From Ignavibacterium sp. (GTDB taxonomy: Bacteria; Bacteroidota; Ignavibacteria; Ignavibacteriales; Ignavibacteriaceae), in NCBI RefSeq assembly GCF_025998815.1, contig NZ_AP026678.1:1426001-1490000 (forward strand): a stretch of 64,000 nucleotides of DNA, given 5' to 3'. Both the position numbers and the translations under genes were made by a program. Under the pieces are notes generated by a model, which ran no database searches, was not told where the DNA came from, and was given only the letters and a program-made list of their open reading frames with translations. This document shows positions 9,426 through 16,487 of this stretch, piece after piece. Numbering within the stretch: the first letter of the stretch is position 1; each line of letters opens with the position of its first letter.

Positions 9426-9429
9426 AATA

Positions 9430-9490
9430 AGTTTAAGTTTAAGTTAAAGTTAAAGTTAAAGTTAAAGTTTAGGTTTAAGATTAAGTTGAA
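9430..9490. repeat. Degenerate hexamer repeat (GTTTAA/GTTAAA)
   Basis: About ten consecutive copies of GTTTAA or GTTAAA, drifting into GATTAAG-type units to about 9535. The same units recur at 50531-50558 and, inverted, at 54148-54190, each time between genes. No coding or structural role is visible. Confidence 0.85.
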
Positions 9491-9554
9491 AAGGTAGAGA
9501 TTTTAAGATAAAAAGTAAGATTAAGTGTAAGAGTAAATCATTTGGAGACTCAAT

Positions 9555-10112
9555 ATGAAAAGAAATCCGATAATTCTAAAAAAAGAATCAACAGCACTTT
9601 TAATAATTGATTTACAGGAGAAGATTCTTCCTGTTATACGAAATGTTGATTCGGTAATTGAAAACACTCTTAAATTGATTAAAGGTTTCAAAGAGCTTCA
9701 GCTCCCGATTTATTTCACCGAACAATATCCCAAAGGACTTGGACCAACATCACAAAAAATTTTATCAGAGCTTGAAGGTTATTCAGCAATTCAGAAAATG
9801 AGCTTTAGTTGTTTCGGTGCGGAAGAATTATTTAACGAACTTAAATCAAAAAAACTTCATCAGATAGTTATTGCCGGAGTTGAATCTCATGTTTGTGTGC
9901 AGCAGACTGTACTTGATTTACTCGCAAATGATTTTCAGGTAAATGTTGCAGCAGATGCAGTTTCTTCGAGAAGAGAATTTGATTTTATGATTGCTCTGGA
10001 CAGAATGCGAACTCTGGGTGCAGAAATTACAACTTCAGAATCGATTCTTTTTGAACTATTGGAAGTTTGCGGAACCCCGGAATTCAAAGCTATCTCAAAA
10101 ATTGTAAAATAA
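9555..10112 (+). CDS. Isochorismatase-family cysteine hydrolase
   Basis: A 185-residue cysteine hydrolase of the isochorismatase/nicotinamidase superfamily. The triad is visible as D19 (LLIIDLQEK), K81 (AIQKMSFSCF) and C114 (VIAGVESHVCVQQTVLDLL), with the usual cis-peptide region just before the cysteine. The spacing resembles the YcaC-like group of unknown substrate rather than true isochorismatases, which usually carry additional domains or length. It stands alone, preceded by the hexamer repeat and followed by hairpins. Confidence 0.88.
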   Translation: MKRNPIILKKESTALLIIDLQEKILPVIRNVDSVIENTLKLIKGFKELQLPIYFTEQYPKGLGPTSQKILSELEGYSAIQKMSFSCFGAEELFNELKSKKLHQIVIAGVESHVCVQQTVLDLLANDFQVNVAADAVSSRREFDFMIALDRMRTLGAEITTSESILFELLEVCGTPEFKAISKIVK

Positions 10113-10114
10113 AA

Positions 10115-10139
10115 GCGGAGCAACTCTATATTACTCCGC
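10115..10139 (+). terminator. Hairpin after the isochorismatase-family gene
   Basis: GCGGAG (10115-10120) pairs with CTCCGC (10134-10139) two bases after the stop codon. No T run follows, so it may be a weak or protein-assisted terminator or an mRNA end-stabiliser. Confidence 0.45.
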
Positions 10140-10190
10140 CTTACTAACCACATATCAACAAGAGTTACATCAGCAAACTTATAATCGCAA

Positions 10191-10233
10191 CAACCCTCAA
10201 TCTATTCCCTCCTTAAAATAGAATTGAGGGTTG
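10191..10233. repeat. Long inverted repeat (stem-loop)
   Basis: CAACCCTCAAT (10191-10201) is perfectly complementary to ATTGAGGGTTG (10223-10233). Pairing extends inward with one bulge (CTATT with AATAG), giving about 16 base pairs round a 10-base loop. There is no T run on either strand. It lies between the isochorismatase-family gene and the small ORFs and could end transcription of the latter on the minus strand. Confidence 0.6.
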
Positions 10234-10291
10234 AGCATTATTGTACTTAAACTATTTGAACAACTGATAAGAAAGATTGTCAACAATTTGA

Positions 10292-10423
10292 TTACAAAAA
10301 CATAATTACCAATATCAGAATAAGCATAAAGAAAACAATCAATGAAACTAACAAATTAATCTTTCGAACCTCTTCATTCTGTTTGTTTTCAACTTGGTTA
10401 TCAGAACTATCATTGTTTTTCAT
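10292..10423 (-). CDS. Tiny single-helix membrane peptide, 43 residues
   Basis: Small ORF on the minus strand. The N-terminal half is polar and charged (MKNNDSSDNQVENKQNEEV). The C-terminal half is a continuous hydrophobic helix ending FFMLILILVIMFL. No clear ribosome site is seen. It is the last of three short hydrophobic ORFs in a row on this strand, which argues against chance. Function unknown. It resembles small accessory subunits or type I toxin-like peptides only in general character. Confidence 0.45.
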   Translation of the reverse strand: MKNNDSSDNQVENKQNEEVRKINLLVSLIVFFMLILILVIMFL

Positions 10424-10486
10424 TATATAAAATTAAACTCAGCATAAATGATTAGATTTCTGGTTTTCCTCTTTGTTAAACCTGCC

Positions 10487-10567
10487 TTATGCAGAAATTA
10501 ACAAAAGAATTATCAGAACTATTAAATAGATAATATTGAAACAATATCGGCAGAAAAAATTTTTCAT
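10487..10567 (-). CDS. Tiny hydrophobic peptide, 26 residues
   Basis: Short minus-strand ORF reading MKNFFCRYCFNIIYLIVLII and ending LLLISA, almost wholly hydrophobic after two cysteines and an arginine. Its ATG is 8 bases after the stop of the preceding 36-residue ORF, so the two could be translationally coupled. Only a weak GTAAG precedes it. Function unknown. It could still be chance in AT-rich DNA. Confidence 0.35.
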   Translation of the reverse strand: MKNFFCRYCFNIIYLIVLIILLLISA

Positions 10568-10575
10568 AACTTACA

Positions 10576-10686
10576 CTAAATCAGAATGAGCATAACAATT
10601 ATTAATATTAGAGAAAAACCCAATATCGTAAGTGTAAAATTTGTAATCATTATGGTAAGTTTTCCATCAGGGCTGAAAGATTTCAT
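10576..10686 (-). CDS. Tiny hydrophobic membrane peptide, 36 residues
   Basis: Short minus-strand ORF reading MKSFSPDGKLTIMITNFTL followed by TILGFSLILIIVMLILI. It has a good ribosome site (AAAGGTG, 4 bases before the ATG), the best evidence that this cluster is translated. The C-terminal LILIIVMLILI resembles the end of the 43-residue ORF downstream (FFMLILILVIM), so these may be duplicated. Function unknown. Confidence 0.5.
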   Translation of the reverse strand: MKSFSPDGKLTIMITNFTLTILGFSLILIIVMLILI

Positions 10687-10817
10687 TTTACACCTTTGTG
10701 ATTTTTAGTTTATAATTGATGCAAAAATAATTTCATACCTAAAGTACTTCTGTCGATTTTGTTTCAAAGTTTTGCTTTTTTGTTTCAGATAAAAGGAAAA
10801 CCAGTTTTTTTATTTTT

Positions 10818-11372
10818 TTAGTTAGCAATTAACTCAATATGCTTAGCAATGCCGATATTAACCGCTTTACCAATTGTTTGAATATCAGCTGATCTTTGCA
10901 CGGTAAAATTTCCGCTCACGGCTACATTTGTTGCATTAACATCCGCAAGTGTACCCGTTAAAGTACCGGAAATAGCACTTCCAACATTACCATAAGAGTT
11001 TACGGAGGTACTACCTTGTACAGGAGAGTAAATTATATTTCCTGAAGCTCCGTATTGATATAAAAGAACTCCCGTATCGGCGTTTGGATCCCAGGATTGA
11101 TTACCAGTTTGCTTACCGGAAAATAGAAGGAAAAATAAAAGTGTGTCACCTGCTTCCGCTTTTGTAAATTGAATGTAGGTAAGATTTTCATTTATCGCAT
11201 AACCTCCTATACCCTGATTAAAAGTAATTTGTTGTCCACCAACAGTCAACTTTAACTCAGTGGTAGGATTAGTTGGTGCAACCGGATTATCTGATTTTTT
11301 TGAGCAGGCAAAAAATCCCGCTACTAATAATAAAACCAGGAATGAATTGGTGAGAATTTTGATTGAGTTCAT
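10818..11372 (-). CDS. Putative lipoprotein
   Basis: A 184-residue exported lipoprotein: the signal peptide ends at the lipobox VAGFFAC (C23) and is followed by SKKSDNPVAPTNP, a flexible linker typical of surface lipoproteins in this group. The rest is rich in beta-strand and small residues (TTELKLTVGGQQITF...GNVGSAISGTLTGTLADVN) without a family I recognise. It precedes no obvious partner. The neighbouring gene is a T9SS cargo protein 54 bases upstream on the same strand, so the two might be co-transcribed. Confidence 0.75.
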   Translation of the reverse strand: MNSIKILTNSFLVLLLVAGFFACSKKSDNPVAPTNPTTELKLTVGGQQITFNQGIGGYAINENLTYIQFTKAEAGDTLLFFLLFSGKQTGNQSWDPNADTGVLLYQYGASGNIIYSPVQGSTSVNSYGNVGSAISGTLTGTLADVNATNVAVSGNFTVQRSADIQTIGKAVNIGIAKHIELIAN

Positions 11373-11425
11373 TTTACGATCCTTTCTCTTTTGAATAGAT
11401 AATTGTTGATTATGATTTTTAAAAA

Positions 11426-13747
11426 CTATTTGATTAGAATCATCTTCTTTGTTTCACTAAACGAACCAGCATTAAGCTTGTAGAAATAAATTCCTGATGA
11501 AAGCTTTGAAGCATCAAATTCAACTTCGTATTTGCCTGAGTCTCTGTACTCATCTACAAGAGTTGCAACTTCTTTACCAAGCACATCATAAACTTTTAAT
11601 GTTTGATGACTGCTGACTGGCAACTGCCAACTGATTTTTGTAGAAGGATTAAAAGGGTTTGGATAGTTTTGTTCCAACGAAAATTTTTCAGGAGAAGTTG
11701 AATATCTATTTGTCTCTATCTCTGTTGTACTTCCAAAATTGTATAAGTTGATTACTTCCTGATAAGTTAAAGCACGATTAAATATTTTTATATCATCCAA
11801 CTTTCCATAAAAATATTCTGTTGTTCCGGGTACATCTCTTCCAATCTCCAGGGGCTTATTATCCGGAATAATAGGACCTTGTAATACCATAAATCCTACA
11901 TATTCGTTGTTAATATAAGTTGAGACTGTATCAAGTTTTATTACTGAAGTAACCATATACCAATCATTCATGTTCATATTAAAACCTGTTTGCCAAACTG
12001 TATTTAACCAATTGTTTACGGAAGTAATAACAGTGTGTGGTGATAAAGCCAATCTGTATTGAAATGAATTATCAGGCGAATCGGATTTCATTAAGATTGG
12101 CACAAAAGAATTACCATTGATTCCCCAATCATATAAATAAACCCAGGCCGTTTGAGTTAGTTCATAAGTTGGTGATTCCAAAAGAAATGTTGATGGAGCG
12201 CTTAAATAAGAAGAGACGCCATTAAATTCAAAAGCTGAATTAGCAGCACCAAATCTGTCTGATGTAAGAGTTGCATTAAATATAGTTGCATTATTCCCAT
12301 AGGCAGCATCTGTTGCATCACCATTAAATCGATAGTCTGCAACTAAACCGATTTCATGTTGCCCGGCACCAAAAACTCCATTGGCATCAACTTGCGAGCA
12401 ATAAATGTCAAAATCACCGCTTCTTAAATCTGCCCAGGTTGCTATAATTCCATCCGAAGAGTCTGAGCAAACTGAAAGCTGAGTTTGATTAATATTTGCA
12501 TTGCAAATTACTCCACCCCTTTTATCTCCGTAAGAAGATATTTTAGCAAACCAAATATCTGAGTATTCAGCGTCAGCTGTCACAAATGACAATAATGCAC
12601 CCCCTGCTTTATCTGAAATAAAATTTAGATAGTTAAATCCGCCATTAAATTGTTGAGCAACAATTAGGGTTTGGGACCAATATTGAATAAATGTAACAGG
12701 GTCAGAATAAAATGATCTTGCTTTTATAAATGAATTTGTTGAATTGTTATTGACCCAGGCTATCATATAAAATTGATTACCTGATAAACATATTTCTGGC
12801 ATTATATCATTACCCGCACCGCCTTCAAGATATTCACCTTCATTTGAAAGAAGATTTGCTCCGTTTGGAAGAAGAATTTGACCATAAATATCAAAATCAC
12901 CGGAGCGATTATCCTGCCATGCAATCATATAATTTCCATTTTGAAGTTGGATTAAATCCGGATGCTGGGCTTTAACATTAATATTATTTGATGAGATTAG
13001 AAGATCATCCTGGTTAAATTCCCACAAAAAGTTTCCATTTGAATCAAGTATCTGTGAGTAGATCATTCCATCAATATTAAACGCAAAATCTTCCCACACT
13101 AAAACAAGGTTATCATTTTTGTCAATAATTGATTTAAAATTTCTAAGACTTCTTAAATGATTACCCATCTTACCATTATCACCCCAAATCATATTGCCCT
13201 GTAAATCTAATTTTTGAACAAACAGATTTTGAGTACCCATTCTATCATCGAGACAAACAACATAATAAATGTTATCGCTTGTTTTAACAATTTGTGGCTG
13301 CGTTTGATTTCCATCATTATCAAAAACAAGTACGCCATTGCTATTCCATAATTTATTTCCAAGCGAATCTATCCTCTGTGCAAATAAATCAAAGTTACCA
13401 TACCTGTCGTCAACCCAGACCATAACAGCACCACCATTACCATCATCAATAAGTTGTGGATTACTCTGTCCAGAATTATAACTGCAAAGTGGCAATCCAT
13501 TGTCAGTCCATTTTACAATACCGTTTTTATCAATTCTCTGGATATAAATTTTTGATGTTCCATCTCTGTAATCTTCCCAGGCAATTATTGCACCACCCTT
13601 TGAATCAGATGTAATCTTAGGACTATACTGTCCTCCGCTAACTGTACAAACCGGATTATTCTCATATGGATTTTGTGACCATTGTGAAAAATTATTTACT
13701 GTTGTAATCAGAATTAGAAATGTTATTGTTATTATTTTTTTTAGCAT
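11426..13747 (-). CDS. T9SS-secreted protein with propeller-like repeats and a LamG/ConA-like domain
   Basis: Exported protein of 773 residues. A signal peptide (MLKKIITITFLILITTVNNFSQ) is followed by about eight repeats with the pattern 'AWEDYRDG..KIYIQRID..G' that suggest a beta-propeller (residues about 35-470). A LamG/concanavalin-like domain follows (DYRFNGDATDAAYGNNAT...KPLEIGRDVPGTTEYFYGKLDDIKIFNRALT, about 490-675). The C-terminal sorting domain begins LEQNYPNPFNPSTKI and ends ETKKMILIK, which directs export and surface attachment by the type IX system. Related to the 661-residue protein at 21.4-23.3 kb. The sorting-domain loop at 11604-11634 contains a CAGT-type repeat. Ligand unknown. 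Confidence 0.85.
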   Translation of the reverse strand: MLKKIITITFLILITTVNNFSQWSQNPYENNPVCTVSGGQYSPKITSDSKGGAIIAWEDYRDGTSKIYIQRIDKNGIVKWTDNGLPLCSYNSGQSNPQLIDDGNGGAVMVWVDDRYGNFDLFAQRIDSLGNKLWNSNGVLVFDNDGNQTQPQIVKTSDNIYYVVCLDDRMGTQNLFVQKLDLQGNMIWGDNGKMGNHLRSLRNFKSIIDKNDNLVLVWEDFAFNIDGMIYSQILDSNGNFLWEFNQDDLLISSNNINVKAQHPDLIQLQNGNYMIAWQDNRSGDFDIYGQILLPNGANLLSNEGEYLEGGAGNDIMPEICLSGNQFYMIAWVNNNSTNSFIKARSFYSDPVTFIQYWSQTLIVAQQFNGGFNYLNFISDKAGGALLSFVTADAEYSDIWFAKISSYGDKRGGVICNANINQTQLSVCSDSSDGIIATWADLRSGDFDIYCSQVDANGVFGAGQHEIGLVADYRFNGDATDAAYGNNATIFNATLTSDRFGAANSAFEFNGVSSYLSAPSTFLLESPTYELTQTAWVYLYDWGINGNSFVPILMKSDSPDNSFQYRLALSPHTVITSVNNWLNTVWQTGFNMNMNDWYMVTSVIKLDTVSTYINNEYVGFMVLQGPIIPDNKPLEIGRDVPGTTEYFYGKLDDIKIFNRALTYQEVINLYNFGSTTEIETNRYSTSPEKFSLEQNYPNPFNPSTKISWQLPVSSHQTLKVYDVLGKEVATLVDEYRDSGKYEVEFDASKLSSGIYFYKLNAGSFSETKKMILIK
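11604..11634 (-). repeat. CAGT-family repeat translated within a T9SS sorting domain
   Basis: On the coding strand this reads CAGTTGGCAGTTGCCAGTCAG..., a run of CAGT/GGCAGTT units, encoding the loop WQLPVSSHQT between the first two strands of the sorting domain. Equivalent loops at 13951-13981 and 23575-23605 have the same style. Confidence 0.65.
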
Positions 13748-13772
13748 AATTTTCTCCGAATAGACTGAATAT

Positions 13773-15164
13773 TTATCTTAATAAAATCATTTTCTTTGTC
13801 TCAGTAAATGAACCTGACTGCAGTTTGTAGAAATAAATTCCTGAAGAAAGTTTTTCTGCATTGAATTCAACTTCGTATTTGCCTGAGTCTCTGTACTCAT
13901 CTACAAGAATTGCAACTTCTTTACCAAGCACATCATAAACTTTTAATGTTTGATGAATGCCGACTGGCGACTGCCAATTGATTTTTGTAGAAGGATTAAA
14001 AGGGTTTGGATAGTTTTGTTCTAAGGAAAAATTATTTGGCAATTCCTCTGAATTCTCAATAGAAGTTGCACCGCCCCTATCCAACAAAAATGCTTCATTT
14101 CTGTTTGTTGCTACATTATATCCCTGTCCAACTATATATCTGCCATTATTTGATATAGCGTTTGCGGAAATTAATTTTGATCCAAATGGGATTATACTTC
14201 CGTAAGTTAAATTCAGATTTTCAATAACTCCATAGTACCAATAAAAAGCATTATCTTCATACAATGTATCGGTAGCAGTTCCAACTACTTCTCCATTATC
14301 ATTAACATCAAATGCTTTGCTTGTACCTTGATCAAGTGCAACTAGGGGTAAAAGACCAATATCAAATCCTGTAAATGAAGGATTTCCACTCCACAAATAA
14401 GCATTTTCATTACTAAAAGTTGTAGAGTCATCAATCCATCCACAGATATAATTTCCGTTCGGAGAAACATTGGTTACTTCACCACGCTCGATTGAAGTTG
14501 CAAAAGCAGTAAGAAGTTCATTTATTGAACCATTTAACCAAAAGCAAGGTCTTGTATAGCTGCCACCATATTCAGAATGACCAACAATTAATGAAGCATC
14601 ATCAGAAATTCCGGTTGCAGCAGAAAAACGATTAGCTACATTGCCAAATGTCCCAAGGTCTTCCATTCCGCCTGAAGCAGTCCATTTAAAGGCGTGTCTG
14701 CTATTGTTACTTGCCGCTGCTGTACCGACAATAATTGAAGCATCAGCATTGCACGAGTATCCTTCACTATTATTAAAACTTCCGCTTCCACCAAGTGTAC
14801 CAAGAAAAGTAATTACACCGTCGTTTCTCCACCATCTGATTGCCTGGTAGTTTATGCCGTTAATGGTTCTTGCAGTTCCAATAACTGAATTTCCATCTGA
14901 AGATATATGGACTGCCCAGCTGCTTATATTTTGCAAGTTAGTTAGCGGCTGCATACCGGTACCTGGTGTCCAAATAAATGCTCTGGTATTCCCCCCATAA
15001 GTTTCACTCTCTCCAACTACGATAGTTCCATCATCTGAAACATCGTAAGCATTGCTTGTTTCTCCACCAAGTGTTCCAAGCCAGGTTAGTGATTGGGCAT
15101 TCACTTTTGTAAAAAAAAGTATAAGAGATAAAAGAGTCATAACAATTATAGAACTTAATTTCAT
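13773..15164 (-). CDS. T9SS-secreted HAF-repeat protein
   Basis: Exported 463-residue protein. The signal peptide (to about residue 23, ending VNAQS) is followed by HAF-type extracellular repeats: LGTLGGETSNAYDVSDDGTI..GES, then further copies around WLGTLGGSGSFNNSEGYS, DLGTFGNVANRFSAATGIS and NDNGEVVGTA. Such repeats are thought to build a beta-propeller. The T9SS sorting domain (LEQNYPNPFNPSTKINW...ETKKMILLR) fills the last 80 residues. It lies in line with two other cargo genes (gaps of 25 and 12 bases), so the three probably form one operon. Function unknown beyond being a surface or secreted protein. Confidence 0.85.
   Translation of the reverse strand: MKLSSIIVMTLLSLILFFTKVNAQSLTWLGTLGGETSNAYDVSDDGTIVVGESETYGGNTRAFIWTPGTGMQPLTNLQNISSWAVHISSDGNSVIGTARTINGINYQAIRWWRNDGVITFLGTLGGSGSFNNSEGYSCNADASIIVGTAAASNNSRHAFKWTASGGMEDLGTFGNVANRFSAATGISDDASLIVGHSEYGGSYTRPCFWLNGSINELLTAFATSIERGEVTNVSPNGNYICGWIDDSTTFSNENAYLWSGNPSFTGFDIGLLPLVALDQGTSKAFDVNDNGEVVGTATDTLYEDNAFYWYYGVIENLNLTYGSIIPFGSKLISANAISNNGRYIVGQGYNVATNRNEAFLLDRGGATSIENSEELPNNFSLEQNYPNPFNPSTKINWQSPVGIHQTLKVYDVLGKEVAILVDEYRDSGKYEVEFNAEKLSSGIYFYKLQSGSFTETKKMILLR
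13951..13981 (-). repeat. CAGT-family repeat translated within a T9SS sorting domain
   Basis: Coding strand CAATTGGCAGTCGCCAGTCGG... gives the loop WQSPVGIHQT, the position used in the neighbouring cargo gene at 11604-11634 but with several base differences, as expected for an old copy. Confidence 0.6.
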
Positions 15165-15176
15165 TTTACCTCCGAT

Positions 15177-16358
15177 TTATTTTAATACTATCATCTTTTT
15201 TGATTGTGTATAAGAACCTGCCTGAATTTTATAAAAATAAACTCCGCTTGATAATTGAGCAGCATCAAATTCAACTTCATAAACTCCGGCTGGTTTTTCT
15301 TCGTTAACTAATGTCGCCACTTCGTTGCCGAGGATATCGTAAACTTTTAATGTTACCAGATTCCTCACTCCGTTCGGAATGACATACTTAATTTTTGTAG
15401 AAGGATTAAAAGGATTTGGATAGTTTTGTTCTAAATAAAATTCTGATGGTAGAATGTTATTGTCTTGAACACCGGTGGTTTGATTCATTACAAATTCAAC
15501 AGTGCTTACAGCCTGGAAATTTTCATTCATTCCACCGAGTATATAAAATTTATTTTGGTAAAGAACATCTTCCATGTATGCTCGCTTAGAGCTTATAGTA
15601 TGACCGTATAAACTCCATTGATTGGTCACAATATCATATTTGTAAACTTTTATTGAAGTTCCGTTTGAAAATCCACTGGAACCACCAACTAGATAGATAT
15701 TATTATCAATTACCCGCAAAGAACCACCCGATAAAAATTCCGGTAAATCCGCTAACTGTATCCAGCTATTTGAAGTTGGATTGTATTTAAAGAATAGCGA
15801 ACTCGTCCATCCGGCAATATAAATCTCATTGTTGTAAACAGTAGAAGAGGAAAAACTTGCAGAATTACTAGTGCTCGTGAGATTTACCCAGCTATTAGTT
15901 GAAGGATCATATCTTGCAGCAGAACCATTAAAGAAAGCATAAACATATCCGTTCAGGAATTCCATTGTATGACCATAGTTCGAAAAAGCTAAAGGACCAT
16001 TTGCAAGTTGTGTCCATGATTTGGTGCTTAATCTGTAAACAAAAAATTTTCCCGCTCCGTTTGGCCAACCACCAAAAAGAAAAACGCTGTCACCTTTTAT
16101 AGTCGACTCAAAACCCCAGACATGATCGAACGGTATTGTATCGTAATAGCTCCAGGATGTTCCGTCATATTTATAAATTCTTTTATATAACTCTGTACCA
16201 CTGTAATTATTTGAACCACCGAAGAAATAGATTGAATCGCCCCAGACTTCTGCAGCTGCGTATGAAACTTGAGTGGGTAAGTCGGGGATGGTTTGAGATT
16301 TAATCAAAGCATTTGAAAAGAAAAACAGAATTACTGCTATTGTAAATAATTTACTCAT
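15177..16358 (-). CDS. T9SS-secreted Kelch-repeat protein
   Basis: Exported protein of 393 residues. I start at the ATG giving MSKLFTIAVILFFFSNALIK because AGAGGAT lies in the right place. A longer frame adds 12 residues and no signal. Kelch-type blades are visible (WGDSIYFFGGSNNYSG, GDSVFLFGGWPNGAG, NNIYLVGGSSGFSNG, NKFYILGGMNENFQ), forming a beta-propeller of about 290 residues. The sorting domain begins LEQNYPNPFNPSTKIKY and ends SKKMIVLK. It is the first gene of the three-gene cargo run. A dispersed repeat is translated in the sorting domain (15356-15385). Binding partner unknown. Confidence 0.87.
   Translation of the reverse strand: MSKLFTIAVILFFFSNALIKSQTIPDLPTQVSYAAAEVWGDSIYFFGGSNNYSGTELYKRIYKYDGTSWSYYDTIPFDHVWGFESTIKGDSVFLFGGWPNGAGKFFVYRLSTKSWTQLANGPLAFSNYGHTMEFLNGYVYAFFNGSAARYDPSTNSWVNLTSTSNSASFSSSTVYNNEIYIAGWTSSLFFKYNPTSNSWIQLADLPEFLSGGSLRVIDNNIYLVGGSSGFSNGTSIKVYKYDIVTNQWSLYGHTISSKRAYMEDVLYQNKFYILGGMNENFQAVSTVEFVMNQTTGVQDNNILPSEFYLEQNYPNPFNPSTKIKYVIPNGVRNLVTLKVYDILGNEVATLVNEEKPAGVYEVEFDAAQLSSGVYFYKIQAGSYTQSKKMIVLK
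15356..15385 (-). repeat. Dispersed repeat translated as PNGVRNL in a T9SS sorting domain
   Basis: On the coding strand the loop reads CATTCCGAACGGAGTGAGG then AATCTGG and is translated as VIPNGVRNLV. The wording matches an intergenic repeat style I associate with Bacteroidota-group genomes (ATTCCGAACGGAGTGAGGAAT). It occupies the same loop as the CAGT-type inserts in the neighbouring cargo genes. Confidence 0.65.
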
Positions 16359-16487
16359 TGTAAAATCCTCTTGAATATTGAAAAATTTCAGCACAAAATT
16401 AGTTTTTTAACAAAGTGGTTGTTGTCGATAGTGTTGCAAACATTAGCGAATTTGTTGCGTTTAGAAGGAAATTAATGGAAAACGACA

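Noticed and set aside
9430-9535. Possible CRISPR-like array
   Set aside because: The units are six bases long, directly adjacent and have no unique spacers or nearby cas genes, so this is simple-sequence DNA.
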